Origin: Gammaproteobacteria bacterium
GTDB lineage: Bacteria > Pseudomonadota > Gammaproteobacteria > UBA6429 > Thiohalophilaceae
NCBI GenBank assembly: GCA_029880855.1
Contig: JAOUNS010000013.1
Location: forward strand, 62,001-126,000
Reading direction: 5' to 3'
Length of the DNA stretch: 64,000 nt
This document shows positions 44,768-54,424 of the stretch, one piece after another. Position numbers and translations under genes: made by a program. Under the pieces are notes generated by a model. The model was given only the letters and a program-made list of their open reading frames with translations, was not told where the DNA came from and did no database searches. The stretch's first letter is position 1. Every line of letters begins with the position of its first letter.

Positions 44768-44971
44768 TTAGATCCCGTGTGGGGTTATCAAACCGGCTGC
44801 ATAGCCAATCAGGATAAAGATCAGCAGACCGATGGACATGCCGATGCGCAGGGTGAGCGCCTTGACCGTCCGTTCAGAACGGCCTCGGTCTTTCACCATG
44901 GCGACCAGTGCCATGGCAAGGCTGCCCAGGATTAGAACGAGTACAAAAACGATCAGGATTTTCATGAACAT
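44768..44971 (-). CDS. DUF2909-like twin-transmembrane protein
   Basis: 67 residues from the ATG at 44971 (GGGAG nine bases upstream). Two hydrophobic segments (about 4-24 and 45-62) are separated by a basic loop with MVKDRGRSERTVKALTLRIG, the DUF2909 signature. Small proteins of this kind are often located beside cytochrome oxidase assembly genes. Function unknown. A longer reading of the frame up to 45208 is opposed by SURF1. Convergent to coxC. Confidence 0.8.
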   Translation of the reverse strand: MFMKILIVFVLVLILGSLAMALVAMVKDRGRSERTVKALTLRIGMSIGLLIFILIGYAAGLITPHGI

Positions 44972-45061
44972 TGTATTTTCTCCCAGGGCTGAAGCGTGAG
45001 TATACCGCAGGGGAGAAATCGACGCGAGCAAGCAACCGAGTAACAAGGTAAGATATGGCGC

Positions 45062-45793
45062 ATGAGTACGCGTAAATTTAAACCCGGATTGGTCCCGACC
45101 CTGGTGACCCTGATCCTGTTGCCGATTTTTATTCGGCTTGGATTCTGGCAATTGGATCGGGCCGAACAAAAAAGGTCGATGCAAACCCGCTACGAACAAC
45201 GGGCGCAATTACCCTCGTTTCACCTGGAACCCCGAGTGGGTGACGGCGATGAGATGGAATACCGGCGTGTTTATGTCCGTGGGATATTCGAGAGCAAGGA
45301 ACAGATCCTGATCGATAACAAGATCCACAAGGGCAAGGTGGGCTACTACGTGGTTACACCGTTGAAAATGAACGGCAGCAACCAATATGTACTGATTAAT
45401 CGCGGCTGGGTGCAGGCCTCTCCTGATCGGAATGAGCTGCCGGATATCGCTGTTCCTGATAAAATGGTCACCATCCACGGTGTGCTGGTCAAACCGCGTC
45501 AGGATATTTTCATGATCAGTGATAAAAATCGTGAAAGTATGGCCTGGCCGGCGCGGATGCAGTGGCTGGATTTGAAAGAGATTGAAAAAGCCGGTAAAAA
45601 ATCCTTTTACCCCTTTGCCGTGTTGATGGATGCTGATGCACCGGATGGTTATGTGCGGGAGTGGGGCAAGGTAAATCTGGACCCAAACAAAAATACCAGT
45701 TACGCCATGCAATGGTTCAGTTTTGCCGTGCTATTGGTGATTATCTATATCGGGGTTAACCTGAAACGAACAGAGCAGACAAACCCGGAATAA
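45062..45793 (+). CDS. SURF1-family cytochrome oxidase assembly protein
   Basis: 243 residues: an N-terminal membrane helix (about 9-29, followed by GFWQLDRAEQKRSM), an extracytoplasmic domain with GYYVVTPLKM and VLINRGWVQASPDRNELP, and a C-terminal helix (NTSYAMQWFSFAVLLVIIYIGV). These are the diagnostic SURF1 blocks. It helps insert heme a into subunit I. Divergent from the DUF2909-like gene and followed 21 bases later by the next assembly gene. Confidence 0.95.
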   Translation: MSTRKFKPGLVPTLVTLILLPIFIRLGFWQLDRAEQKRSMQTRYEQRAQLPSFHLEPRVGDGDEMEYRRVYVRGIFESKEQILIDNKIHKGKVGYYVVTPLKMNGSNQYVLINRGWVQASPDRNELPDIAVPDKMVTIHGVLVKPRQDIFMISDKNRESMAWPARMQWLDLKEIEKAGKKSFYPFAVLMDADAPDGYVREWGKVNLDPNKNTSYAMQWFSFAVLLVIIYIGVNLKRTEQTNPE

Positions 45794-45814
45794 TGCAGTG
45801 TAAAGGGGCAATGA

Positions 45815-46423
45815 ATGTCAGACGTCGAGCAAATTCGTAAACAAAACCAGCGCACTATTTTAATGTTGCTGGGTGCATTTATCCTGCCGCTGGTGCTTGC
45901 CTGGTTTGTGTATCTGAACACCAGCGGCGTGCATGTCACAAACAACGGCGGTCATCTGATCACCCCGGCTCGTCCTTTGCAATCCCTGGCATTGACGGCT
46001 GAAGACGGCAAACCGTTTGGTTTTTCCGAATTAAAAGGCAAGTGGCATCTGGTTTACATCGGCAATGGCGCTTGCACTGAAAAATGTCATGCGATGTTGT
46101 CAAAGATGCATCAGGTGCGTATGGCTCAGGGCAAGGATATGAGCCGGCTTGATTTGCTGTTTATCACCAATAACAAAGCTGAACAAAACAACAGTGCGAA
46201 ACTGGCCGGTCAATATGCGCGCTTGTCCGTGTTATACATCGAGCCGGGCAATGCACAACAATTCACCAAACTGTTTTCAGGAGCAGGCAACGGTGGAGCG
46301 AAAGACAATATCTATGTCATCGATCCGCTGGGCAACCTGATGTTGCAGTATACCGACGCGATTGCACTGATCGGGATCATCAAGGACTTGACCCGTCTTT
46401 TGAAAAATTCACAGATAGGTTAG
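45815..46423 (+). CDS. SCO/thioredoxin-like membrane protein of oxidase assembly
   Basis: 202 residues. One N-terminal membrane helix (about 17-36), then a thioredoxin-like domain with the Cys-x3-Cys motif GACTEKC. SCO proteins use such a pair to load copper at CuA. The conserved His of true SCO proteins is not obvious here, so it may be a divergent reductase-type relative. Position between surf1 and ctaA supports a role in cytochrome oxidase maturation. Confidence 0.75.
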   Translation: MSDVEQIRKQNQRTILMLLGAFILPLVLAWFVYLNTSGVHVTNNGGHLITPARPLQSLALTAEDGKPFGFSELKGKWHLVYIGNGACTEKCHAMLSKMHQVRMAQGKDMSRLDLLFITNNKAEQNNSAKLAGQYARLSVLYIEPGNAQQFTKLFSGAGNGGAKDNIYVIDPLGNLMLQYTDAIALIGIIKDLTRLLKNSQIG

Positions 46424-46427
46424 GAAC

Positions 46428-47447
46428 ATGAATATGAGGTTGTTTACCCGACTGGCGATGTTTGCCACAGCACTCGCATTTATAGTTATTCTGCTGGGCG
46501 CCTATACCCGTCTGGGTGATGCCGGTCTGGGTTGTCCGGATTGGCCGGGATGTTACGGACACATTGATGTGCCCAATGAACATCATGAGATCCACAAAGC
46601 AAATGAAGCTTATCCTGATCGCCCGGTCGAACCGGCCAAGGCATGGAAGGAAATGATTCACCGCTATTTTGCCGGGACACTGGGTCTGATTGTTTTTGGT
46701 ATTGCGATACTGGCGGTACGCAACAAGCAACATCCCCTGCAATTGACCGGTGTACCCCTGTTTTTGTCGGTCTGGATCGTTTTTCAGGCCTTGTTGGGCA
46801 TGTGGACCGTGACCATTAAGCTCAATCCAACGATTGTGATGATGCACCTGATTGGTGGTTTCACTACCTTGTCATTATTGCTCTGGATCTATTTGCGTCA
46901 TTCCAACAGTATGGTAGAGCGTCGCGGCGCTATTGTTGAGTTGAACAAGCTGCATCTGCCAGCCCTGCTGGGCTTGATTGTTGTGATAATACAATTGTTC
47001 CTCGGCGGATGGACCAGCGCCAACTATGCGGCACTGGCCTGTGGCGCCGATTTTCCCACTTGTTTGGGACAGTGGTGGCCGCCGACCGATTTTCGGGAAG
47101 GCTTTGTCATGTGGCGCGGCACGGAGCAGAATTTTGAATTTGGTGTATTAAATAATGATGCCCGTTCGGCCATCCATCTGAGCCATCGTATCGGCGCGCT
47201 GGTCACCACGCTGGTGCTGGTTTGGCTCGCCGTGAAATTATTCAGGTATAAGCAATCCCTGATCCTGAACAAGCTGGCAGTTCTGTTAATTATTGTGCTG
47301 ACTTGTCAGGTATTATTGGGCATCGCCAACGTGATATTATCCTTGCCGATAGGGATTGCGGTTGCCCACAATGGTGTCGGTGCGTTGTTGCTGCTGACCA
47401 TGGTGACGATCAACCACGCCATTCGACCCCGCAGCGAGGCCTTGTAA
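46428..47447 (+). CDS. ctaA: heme A synthase (CtaA/Cox15)
   Basis: Oxidises heme O to heme A. 339 residues with eight membrane helices in two related halves. The start is FTRLAMFATALAFIVILLGAYTRLGDAGLGCPDWP (in parts), with conserved His residues in MIHRYFAG, MMHLIGG, HLSHRIGAL and VAHNGVGALLL. Starts four bases after the preceding gene and is followed by ctaB with a three-base gap, the usual heme A pair. Confidence 0.95.
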   Translation: MNMRLFTRLAMFATALAFIVILLGAYTRLGDAGLGCPDWPGCYGHIDVPNEHHEIHKANEAYPDRPVEPAKAWKEMIHRYFAGTLGLIVFGIAILAVRNKQHPLQLTGVPLFLSVWIVFQALLGMWTVTIKLNPTIVMMHLIGGFTTLSLLLWIYLRHSNSMVERRGAIVELNKLHLPALLGLIVVIIQLFLGGWTSANYAALACGADFPTCLGQWWPPTDFREGFVMWRGTEQNFEFGVLNNDARSAIHLSHRIGALVTTLVLVWLAVKLFRYKQSLILNKLAVLLIIVLTCQVLLGIANVILSLPIGIAVAHNGVGALLLLTMVTINHAIRPRSEAL

Positions 47448-47450
47448 ACG

Positions 47451-48350
47451 ATGTCAGAATCCACCAGCCAGACAGGTTTTATCCAGAGTATCGGAATACA
47501 CTGGCGCGATTACTATGAGTTGACCAAACCACGTGTTGTGGCCTTGCTGGTGTTTACCGCGATCATCGGTATGTTTTTGTCCACCCCCGGCATGGTGCCC
47601 CTGCAACCCCTGATCTTCGGTTCCATTGGTATTGCATTGGCCGCCGCCTCTGCGGCGGCGATTAATCAGGTGGTGGATCAGAAGATCGATGCGGATATGA
47701 AACGCACGAGTCATCGTCCTATTCCGACCGGCAATCTCACGAATAAACAGGCTGTTTCCTTTGCGCTGCTGATCGGGGCGCTGGGCATGTTTGTGCTGGT
47801 CTACTATGTGAATTTATTGACCGCCGTGCTGACCTTTTTCTCTCTGGTCGGTTATGCCGTGATTTATACCTTATATTTAAAGCGCGCCACGCCACAGAAT
47901 ATCGTGATTGGTGGTGCGGCCGGTGCCGCTCCCCCTGTGCTGGGCTGGACAGCGGTGACCGGCAGTGTCGATCCCAACAGCCTGCTGTTGTTCCTGATCA
48001 TCTTCACCTGGACTCCGCCCCATTTCTGGGCCCTGGCGATCCATCGTCGGGATGAGTACGCCAAGGTGGATATCCCCATGCTGCCGGTGACCCATGGCGT
48101 GGAATACACCCGCCTGCATACCCTGTTGTACACCATCATCCTGGTGGCCGTGACCCTGCTGCCATTTGTCACGGGCATGAGCGGTATGCTCTATTTATTG
48201 GGCGCACTGGTTTTGGGGGGGATTTTCCTCTATTACGCCATTCGCATGCAGTCGGGCAAGGATGAGACCATAGCGATCAAGACCTTTGGGTATTCAATTA
48301 TTTATTTAATGCTGTTATTCACATTCCTGCTGGTCGACCACTATCTCTAG
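47451..48350 (+). CDS. ctaB: protoheme IX farnesyltransferase (heme O synthase)
   Basis: Adds the farnesyl chain to heme b, giving heme O. 299 residues with about nine membrane helices. The two Asp-rich motifs of the UbiA superfamily are [19 protein letters not shown] and the later [18 protein letters not shown]. The start [20 protein letters not shown] is typical. Last gene of the cox assembly operon; a terminator-like hairpin follows after about 180 bases. Confidence 0.96.
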   Translation: MSESTSQTGFIQSIGIHWRDYYELTKPRVVALLVFTAIIGMFLSTPGMVPLQPLIFGSIGIALAAASAAAINQVVDQKIDADMKRTSHRPIPTGNLTNKQAVSFALLIGALGMFVLVYYVNLLTAVLTFFSLVGYAVIYTLYLKRATPQNIVIGGAAGAAPPVLGWTAVTGSVDPNSLLLFLIIFTWTPPHFWALAIHRRDEYAKVDIPMLPVTHGVEYTRLHTLLYTIILVAVTLLPFVTGMSGMLYLLGALVLGGIFLYYAIRMQSGKDETIAIKTFGYSIIYLMLLFTFLLVDHYL

Positions 48351-48527
48351 TGCGACTATTACCGTAATTTCAGATACCTGCAGTCGTTTCACTGCCCACC
48401 AATTAACCCAGTCTATTCCGGGCTAAATATTTTCTGCCCTGTGCCGTTACCGGAAGACCGATTTAGCGCTGATCGCGGCTTGATCGTGCCTATCATGGAA
48501 ATTTATAATATCAGCAAATTCTAATAT

Positions 48528-48565
48528 ACCTGATGAAATCCCTCAGGATTTCACAGGTTTTTTTT
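48528..48565 (+). terminator. terminator-like hairpin just upstream of ccoN
   Basis: ACCTGATGAAATCC and GGATTTCACAGGT pair with one bulge around CTCA, followed by eight T residues (48558-48565). It lies only 33 bases before the ccoN start codon. It may simply end the ctaB transcript, or act as an attenuator if the ccoN promoter lies upstream. Confidence 0.75.
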
Positions 48566-48597
48566 GGACATGTAATTTGGTTAAGAAGAGGCACCAA

Positions 48598-50052
48598 ATG
48601 GCCAATGTAACAACGCAATCTCCAGAACAATATAACTACGATATTGTTCGACTTTTCACCATTATGACGGTCGTTTGGGGTGTGCTTGGCATGCTCGTCG
48701 GCGTCTACATCGCATCAGAATTGGCCTGGCCTTTCCTGAATTTCGATAACCCGGCCATTACCTTCGGTCGTCTGCGTCCGGTTCACACCACGCTGGTTAT
48801 CTTTGGTTTTGGCGGCAGCGCCCTGTTTGCCACCTCCTATTATGTGGTCCAGCGTACCTGCCAGACCCGTTTGTGGGGTGAAGGTCTGGCCAAATTTACC
48901 TTCCTGGGCTGGAACGGTGCGGTCGGTCTGGCGGCTGTCTCCTATATGATGGGGTATACCCAGGCGCGTGAATATGCCGAAATGGTGTGGCCCATCGACT
49001 TGCTGATTGCCGTTACCTGGGTTGCCTATCTGGTGATTTATGTGATGACCCTGCGCAAGCGCAGTCAGCCGCATATCTATGTGGCCAACTGGTTCTTCAT
49101 TGCCTTTATTCTGGCCACCGCGATTCTGCATATTTTCAACAACATGGCCGTACCGGTCAGTCTGTTCAGTCTGGAATCCTACAGTCTCCACGCCGGTGTG
49201 CAGGATGCCATGACCCAGTGGTGGTATGGTCACAATGCGGTAGGTTTCTTCCTGACTGCAGCCTTCCTCGGTATGATGTATTACTTCGTGCCCAAACAGG
49301 CCGGTCGTCCGGTTTACTCATACCGTTTATCCATCATCCATTTCTGGGCACTGATCTTCCTGTATATGTGGGTGGGTGCACACCATCTGCACTGGACGGC
49401 ATTGCCTGACTGGACGTCAACTCTGGCGGCAACCTTCTCGATCCTGCTGTTGTTACCCTCCTGGGGCGGCATGATCAACGGCATCATGACTCTGTCCGGC
49501 GCCTGGGATCGTCTGCGCAATGACCCGGTGATCCGTTTCCTGATTGTGTCCCTGTCGTTCTACGGTATGTCCACCTTCGAAGGTCCGTTGATGTCACTGA
49601 AGAGTGTGAATGCCCTGTCGCATTACACTGACTGGACCATCGGCCACGTACACTCCGGTGCGTTGGGTTGGGTGGCGATGATCAGTATGGGCTCGCTGTA
49701 TCACCTGGTGCCGCGTTTGTGGGAAACCAAGATGTACAGTGACCGTTTGATCAACATCCACTTCTGGCTGGCAACAATCGGAATCGTGCTGTACATCAGC
49801 GCCATGTGGGTTGCCGGTATCGGTCAGGGTCTCATGCTGCGTGCCTTCGATGAGTACGGCAATCTGGCCTACACCTTTATTGAAACCGTCAGCTTCCTGC
49901 ATGCGCCCTATGTGGTGCGTACTATCGGTGGTGTGTTCTTTGTCACCGGTATGATTCTGATGGCTTACAACGTCTATATGACCATTCGCAAGGGCAAGGC
50001 GGAAGCCGCCGTGCTTGAAGCAAAACTGGCAGCCAAGCTGGCCAACGCATAA
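48598..50052 (+). CDS. ccoN: cbb3-type cytochrome c oxidase subunit I
   Basis: Catalytic subunit of the high-affinity cbb3 oxidase used at low oxygen. 484 residues from the ATG at 48598 (AAGAGG seven bases upstream; a TTG at 48577 is less likely). About twelve membrane helices. Motifs: [13 protein letters not shown] (low-spin heme His), [25 protein letters not shown] (in parts, CuB His), [10 protein letters not shown], and [11 protein letters not shown] for heme b3. No convincing FNR box is seen upstream. Confidence 0.97.
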   Translation: MANVTTQSPEQYNYDIVRLFTIMTVVWGVLGMLVGVYIASELAWPFLNFDNPAITFGRLRPVHTTLVIFGFGGSALFATSYYVVQRTCQTRLWGEGLAKFTFLGWNGAVGLAAVSYMMGYTQAREYAEMVWPIDLLIAVTWVAYLVIYVMTLRKRSQPHIYVANWFFIAFILATAILHIFNNMAVPVSLFSLESYSLHAGVQDAMTQWWYGHNAVGFFLTAAFLGMMYYFVPKQAGRPVYSYRLSIIHFWALIFLYMWVGAHHLHWTALPDWTSTLAATFSILLLLPSWGGMINGIMTLSGAWDRLRNDPVIRFLIVSLSFYGMSTFEGPLMSLKSVNALSHYTDWTIGHVHSGALGWVAMISMGSLYHLVPRLWETKMYSDRLINIHFWLATIGIVLYISAMWVAGIGQGLMLRAFDEYGNLAYTFIETVSFLHAPYVVRTIGGVFFVTGMILMAYNVYMTIRKGKAEAAVLEAKLAAKLANA

Positions 50053-50072
50053 CCGTTTCGGAGTAGTTAAGA

Positions 50073-50822
50073 ATGAAGCATGAAACAATTGAAACTAATG
50101 CCGGTTGGCTGATTGCCCTGACCCTGGTTGTCATCAGTATCGGTGGTCTGGTGGAAATCGTACCCCTGTACTTTATTGACTCCACCGTTGAAACCGTCAA
50201 GGTGGCCGGCAAGGACGTGGTGCGTCCCTACACACCGCTGGAACTGCGTGGTCGTGATATCTATCAGCGTGAAGGCTGCTATGTCTGTCACTCGCAAATG
50301 ATTCGTCCGTTCCGTGACGAGGCATTGCGTTATGGCCATTATTCACTGGCGGCGGAATCACAGTTTGATCATCCCTTCCAGTGGGGCTCAAAACGTACCG
50401 GTCCGGATCTGGCCCGCGTCGGCAAGAAATACTCCAATCAGTGGCATACACAACATCTGATTGCGCCACGCTCCGTTGTGCCCGAGTCCATCATGCCCAA
50501 CTATCCCTGGTTGATGAACAAATCACTCAGCTACAAGGATATCGGTAATCGCATGCGCGCCCTGAAGATGGTGGGTGTGCCCTATGCTGAGACGCAGGCG
50601 GAATATGACGCCAACGTCAAACGCTACGGCAAAGAGGTTGCTGATCAGCTGGATATCAACAAGGCGGAAGAAAACCTGCTGGCCCAGGCCAAAAACGGCA
50701 ATTATGACGGTGACATTTCAAGTATTTCCGAAATGGATGCACTGGTTGCCTATCTGCAGGTATTGGGCACCATGGTTGACTTCAAGCAGTTTGAAGACGG
50801 CCACTTTGCCGAATTCCGCTAA
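50073..50822 (+). CDS. ccoO: cbb3 oxidase mono-heme cytochrome c subunit
   Basis: 249 residues: an N-terminal membrane helix (about 11-30), then a cytochrome c domain with CYVCH and the downstream Met ligand in IMPNYPW. The segment REGCYVCHSQMIRPFRDEALRYG is the CcoO hallmark (quoted in part). Passes electrons to CcoN. Second gene of ccoNOQP. Confidence 0.97.
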   Translation: MKHETIETNAGWLIALTLVVISIGGLVEIVPLYFIDSTVETVKVAGKDVVRPYTPLELRGRDIYQREGCYVCHSQMIRPFRDEALRYGHYSLAAESQFDHPFQWGSKRTGPDLARVGKKYSNQWHTQHLIAPRSVVPESIMPNYPWLMNKSLSYKDIGNRMRALKMVGVPYAETQAEYDANVKRYGKEVADQLDINKAEENLLAQAKNGNYDGDISSISEMDALVAYLQVLGTMVDFKQFEDGHFAEFR

Positions 50823-50845
50823 CCGGATCGGAGACGGGAACAGTC

Positions 50846-51049
50846 ATGTTTGAGTGGTTTAAATGGTTTACCAGTATGGAAAACACCAAACCATTTGCGC
50901 TGGTGCTGTTCTTCGTCACCTTCATCGGCATTGTGTTGTATGTCTACAGCAACAAACAACGTGGTGACCGCTTTGAGTCGTACAAGAATATCCCGTTTAA
51001 CGATGATGAGGGCGAGCAAAGCACTCATCCCGAGGAAGTAAACAAATGA
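50846..51049 (+). CDS. ccoQ: cbb3 oxidase small subunit CcoQ/FixQ
   Basis: 67 residues with one membrane helix (about 18-36: LVLFFVTFIGIVLYVY) and a polar tail including FNDDEGE. Stabilises the cbb3 complex. The stop overlaps the ccoP start by four bases (ATGA), as usual. Confidence 0.9.
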   Translation: MFEWFKWFTSMENTKPFALVLFFVTFIGIVLYVYSNKQRGDRFESYKNIPFNDDEGEQSTHPEEVNK

Positions 51050-51960
51050 GCAGTGAAAAGAAACAACATACAGTTCAGACCACCGGTCACGCCTGGGACG
51101 GTGACTTGCAGGAATTCAACAACCCGTTACCCAACTGGTGGTTATGGGGTTTCTATGCAACCGTGGTATTTGCGGTAATCTATTGGGTGCTCTACCCGGC
51201 TTTCCCGATTGGTAATACCTATACCAAGGGCGCCTTCAACGAGATCACCTATACCACAGCCGATGGCAAGACCAAAACTTCACACTGGACAACCCGCGCT
51301 CTGTTGATGCAGGAGATGCAGGAAGCCCGTGAACTGCAAAAGCCCTATCTGGAAAAGATCAACAAGACCGGCTACGAGCAGATCGCCGGTAACAAGGAAC
51401 AGAGCAGCTTTGCCTACTCAACCGCCAAGGTATTGTTTGCCGACAACTGTGCCGCCTGTCATCAGGCCGGTGGCGCAGGCGTCATCGGTATGTATCCCAA
51501 CCTGGCGGATGATGCCTGGTTGTGGGGTGGTTCATACGCACAGATTGAAGAGTCCATTCGCAAGGGCCGTAACGGCAATATGCCCGGTTTTAAGGCAAGC
51601 CTGTCAGCTGAACAGATCGATAATGTCGCTGAATATGTGCTGGGTCTGTCCGGTATTGAAGTCAATAAAGACAAGGCGGCGCAGGGTAAAGCGGTATTTG
51701 AAGGTGCCGGTACCTGTCATGTGTGTCACACCAAGGCCGGTAGCGGTCAGTTCGCCATGGGCTCAGCCAACCTGACCGACAAGGTCTGGACCTTTGCCAA
51801 TGTCCCGGCCGCCAAGACCCTGGCAGAAAAGAAGACGGCTGTTAAAGAGGTGGTCGCCAATGGTTTCGGTCGTCACATGCCGGCCTGGAATGGTCGTCTG
51901 AGTGATGTGGAAATCAAGATGCTGGCGTTTTATGTTCACCAGTTAAGCGCCGGTAAATAG
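51046..51960 (+). CDS. ccoP: cbb3 oxidase di-heme cytochrome c subunit
   Basis: 304 residues. The N-terminal WDGDLQEFNNPLPNWWLW and following helix are the CcoP hallmark, and two cytochrome c domains carry CAACH and CHVCH. It receives electrons from soluble cytochromes. Translationally coupled to ccoQ. A large imperfect palindrome begins immediately after the stop. Confidence 0.97.
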   Translation: MSSEKKQHTVQTTGHAWDGDLQEFNNPLPNWWLWGFYATVVFAVIYWVLYPAFPIGNTYTKGAFNEITYTTADGKTKTSHWTTRALLMQEMQEARELQKPYLEKINKTGYEQIAGNKEQSSFAYSTAKVLFADNCAACHQAGGAGVIGMYPNLADDAWLWGGSYAQIEESIRKGRNGNMPGFKASLSAEQIDNVAEYVLGLSGIEVNKDKAAQGKAVFEGAGTCHVCHTKAGSGQFAMGSANLTDKVWTFANVPAAKTLAEKKTAVKEVVANGFGRHMPAWNGRLSDVEIKMLAFYVHQLSAGK

Positions 51961-51963
51961 CCA

Positions 51964-52080
51964 TAAGCCGCTGAAGCCGCGCGGGCGGCGTTGAAAAAAT
52001 ATTCGGAATGCTCATTTACTTACGTGTAAACTCCGCTTCCTCATATTTTTTCGTCTTGCCCGCAAGGCTTGATCGGCTTA
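51964..52080. repeat. 117-base imperfect palindromic element
   Basis: The left arm (51964-52018) and the reverse complement of the right arm (52027-52080) agree over most of their 54-55 bases, including TAAGCCG, AAGCC, GCGGGC, GAAAAAATAT and GGAA tracts. The centre is CTTACGTG. From memory, GGAATGCTCATTTAC...GTAAACTCCGCTTCC sequences occur repeatedly in gammaproteobacterial genomes. It resembles a non-autonomous mobile or REP-type element. Confidence 0.75.
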
Positions 52081-52112
52081 AGGATAAATCGAAATTATTT
52101 GATAGATACATT

Positions 52113-52146
52113 AAGGGTATATCCTGCTAAAAGGATATACCCTTTT
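52113..52146 (+). terminator. rho-independent terminator after ccoP
   Basis: Perfect 12-base arms AAGGGTATATCC and GGATATACCCTT flank an eight-base loop, followed by TTGCTGTTTT. It separates the ccoNOQP transcript from ccoG, 36 bases before the ccoG start. Confidence 0.85.
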
Positions 52147-52181
52147 GCTGTTTTATAAGCAGGCAGGTAACAGTAGCAGCG

Positions 52182-53579
52182 ATGGCAGAGCAGTTGATAC
52201 AGAAACGCATTCCGGTGGTGCCGCGGTCCGTCAGTGGCCGGTTTCGCGCCCTGAAGTATGCAATCCTGTTGCTGGCATACAGTGTCTACTATCTGCTGCC
52301 CTGGTTACGCTGGGAGCGCAGCAGTGGCCCGAATCAGGCGGTGCTGTTTGATATCGTCGGCCGCAAGTTTTACCTGTTTGATCTGGTCGTGTATGCCCAG
52401 GATATCTTCTGGCTGGCGGGTTTTTTGATCATTGCCGCCTTTCTGTTGTTTTTTGTCACGAGTATTGCAGGCCGGGTATTCTGCGGTTACTTCTGTTTCC
52501 AAACCCTGTGGACCGATGTATTTGTGCTGATTGAACGACTGGTTCAGGGAGAGCGTACTGCACGTATCAAGCTGATCAACGGTCCCATGAACGGTGAGAA
52601 GTTCATCAAGTTGACCATGACCAAGCTGCTCTGGTTATTGGTCGCCCTGCTGACCGGTTTGTCCTTCACCCTCTATTGGGGTAACGCCCCGGAGCTGTTG
52701 CAACAACTGGTTGCAGGTACCGGCCCTTTCCCTGCCTATGCAACCACCTTGTTTCTCACCGCCACGACCTTTGTGATGGCCGGTTTGGCGCGGGAACAGG
52801 TTTGTACCTATATGTGCCCCTATTCACGCTTCCAGGCGGTCATGTTTGATCAGGATACCTTGCTGGTGGCCTATGATGAAAAACGAGGTGAAGCAGAGAA
52901 CGGGCGCTGGAAACCGGTCAAGGGCTTGTTAAAACGCGAAGAGCGTCAGGCCAAGGGGTATGGTGATTGTATCGACTGTGGTTTTTGTGTGCAGGTGTGC
53001 CCCACCGGGATCGATATTCGCAATGGCATCCAGTATCAATGTATCTCCTGTGCATTGTGTATCGATGCATGTAATACCATCATGGACTCCATCAACTATC
53101 CACGTGACCTGATCCGCTACTCATCAGAAAACGAATTGCATGGCAAACAGCGTCGCTGGTATAAACCGAAAAATATCGGCTATGCACTCATGCTGCTGTT
53201 GATCAGCGGTATCCTGGTTTGGAGCGTGGCAACTCGCGTCGCAAGTGAATTGCGGGTAAACCAGATCCGCCAACCCCTGTATGTGGTGCTGTCAGATGGT
53301 CATATCCAGAACCGTTATGAAATCAAGATCACCAATAAAACTGATCAACCACAAAAATATCATCTGGCGCTGGAAGGACTGTCATCAGCCGAACTGGACA
53401 GCGGTTACTTCAGCGAGACTTCACTGGGCCCGGGTGAAAGTCAGCAATTACAGGTGCGGGTAAAAATGCCGCCGGACAGCAACAGCGAAAAAATTCGCCC
53501 GTTTTATTTTGTGTTGCAAAGCCGGGACACGCCATCTAAAGTTGTTGTCAAAAGCAAGGCACGCTTTAATCTTCCCTGA
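52182..53579 (+). CDS. ccoG: cbb3 oxidase maturation protein CcoG (FixG)
   Basis: 465 residues with about five membrane helices and a polyferredoxin segment: CIDCGFCVQVCPTGIDIRNG, then CISCALCIDACN, plus FCGYFCFQTLW and CTYMCPYSRFQ. The C-terminal part is an extracytoplasmic beta domain. CcoG is a copper(II) reductase feeding cbb3 biogenesis. Preceded by a terminator, so it has its own promoter or receives readthrough. Confidence 0.95.
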   Translation: MAEQLIQKRIPVVPRSVSGRFRALKYAILLLAYSVYYLLPWLRWERSSGPNQAVLFDIVGRKFYLFDLVVYAQDIFWLAGFLIIAAFLLFFVTSIAGRVFCGYFCFQTLWTDVFVLIERLVQGERTARIKLINGPMNGEKFIKLTMTKLLWLLVALLTGLSFTLYWGNAPELLQQLVAGTGPFPAYATTLFLTATTFVMAGLAREQVCTYMCPYSRFQAVMFDQDTLLVAYDEKRGEAENGRWKPVKGLLKREERQAKGYGDCIDCGFCVQVCPTGIDIRNGIQYQCISCALCIDACNTIMDSINYPRDLIRYSSENELHGKQRRWYKPKNIGYALMLLLISGILVWSVATRVASELRVNQIRQPLYVVLSDGHIQNRYEIKITNKTDQPQKYHLALEGLSSAELDSGYFSETSLGPGESQQLQVRVKMPPDSNSEKIRPFYFVLQSRDTPSKVVVKSKARFNLP

Positions 53580-53599
53580 CACCGTTGAGGTGATAATCT

Positions 53600-54418
53600 G
53601 TGACTACTTTGCTCTATTCACTGCTCGGCGGAATCCTGTTTATTGTCGCAGTATTTCTGCTCATTCATAAAGTAACCGCCTGGGGCGCCAAAGTCGTGGC
53701 CGGTTTGTTGGCCTTGCTGGTGATCGGGATCTATGTGCCGGTGGCGATAGTGTTTTGGCCCGGTGCCGATGTCTTCGCCATTCACCTGGCCTTGTATTTA
53801 TTGACGCCCTATATCATGGGGATCATCGCAGCACAGCGGGCCGGCCACTTGCAAGCCAATACAGGCCGACAGTGGTTCCACTGGGGACCCGCGGCAATTA
53901 CCGGGTTTTTCCTGTTTATCATTGCGGTGGATTCGATTCTGATCATGGTGGCGCAGAAAGGACTGGATATGGATATTGCGGTCCATTTCCTGCCCAAACC
54001 GCGCAGCGGCGGTGAAGTGAGTTCATTCTTTCCGGGAACCGTCACACATGATTTTCGTGAAAAGGAAGATCAATTTAATGAATATGTCGCCATGCGCGAA
54101 GCACAGCAGCAACGCAACTGGCAGGTGCGCAAGGGCTGGCAAACCATGCCTCACGCAGGACAACCGGTGACGTTTATGGTGGGTGTCGCCGATCAGGCAA
54201 AACAACCCGTCAGCCAGGCAAGCGTGACGGGGCAGTTTGTCCGACCGGCTGACAAACGACTGGATCAAAACTTCACCATGCAGGAAGAGAAACCGGGACT
54301 TTACAAAGTCACACTCGCTTTGCCTGAACCCGGCGCATGGGACCTGATCCTGCTCATCGACAAAAACGGCGCCAAACACGAAGTACGGGCGCGGACGCAA
54401 GTCGAAAAATCGAAGTAA
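53600..54418 (+). CDS. FixH/CcoH-like protein with extended membrane region
   Basis: 272 residues from a GTG at 53600. The N-terminal 120 residues hold about four membrane segments; the C-terminal part (about 120-265) resembles FixH, with VHFLPKPRSGG, a YVAMREAQQQRNWQVRKGW stretch and LPEPGAWDLILLID. Typical FixH/CcoH is about 110 residues shorter with a single membrane helix, so this is an extended form. Position between ccoG and ccoI supports a role in cbb3 assembly. Confidence 0.75.
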   Translation: MTTLLYSLLGGILFIVAVFLLIHKVTAWGAKVVAGLLALLVIGIYVPVAIVFWPGADVFAIHLALYLLTPYIMGIIAAQRAGHLQANTGRQWFHWGPAAITGFFLFIIAVDSILIMVAQKGLDMDIAVHFLPKPRSGGEVSSFFPGTVTHDFREKEDQFNEYVAMREAQQQRNWQVRKGWQTMPHAGQPVTFMVGVADQAKQPVSQASVTGQFVRPADKRLDQNFTMQEEKPGLYKVTLALPEPGAWDLILLIDKNGAKHEVRARTQVEKSK

Positions 54419-54424
54419 AGAACA

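Noticed and set aside
44972-45208. N-terminal extension of the DUF2909-like gene
   Set aside because: It runs antisense through the SURF1 start; the family begins at the ATG near 44971.
48470-48500. FNR/ANR box before ccoN (TTGATCGTGCCTATCAT)
   Set aside because: The half-sites are seven bases apart instead of four, and the second is imperfect.
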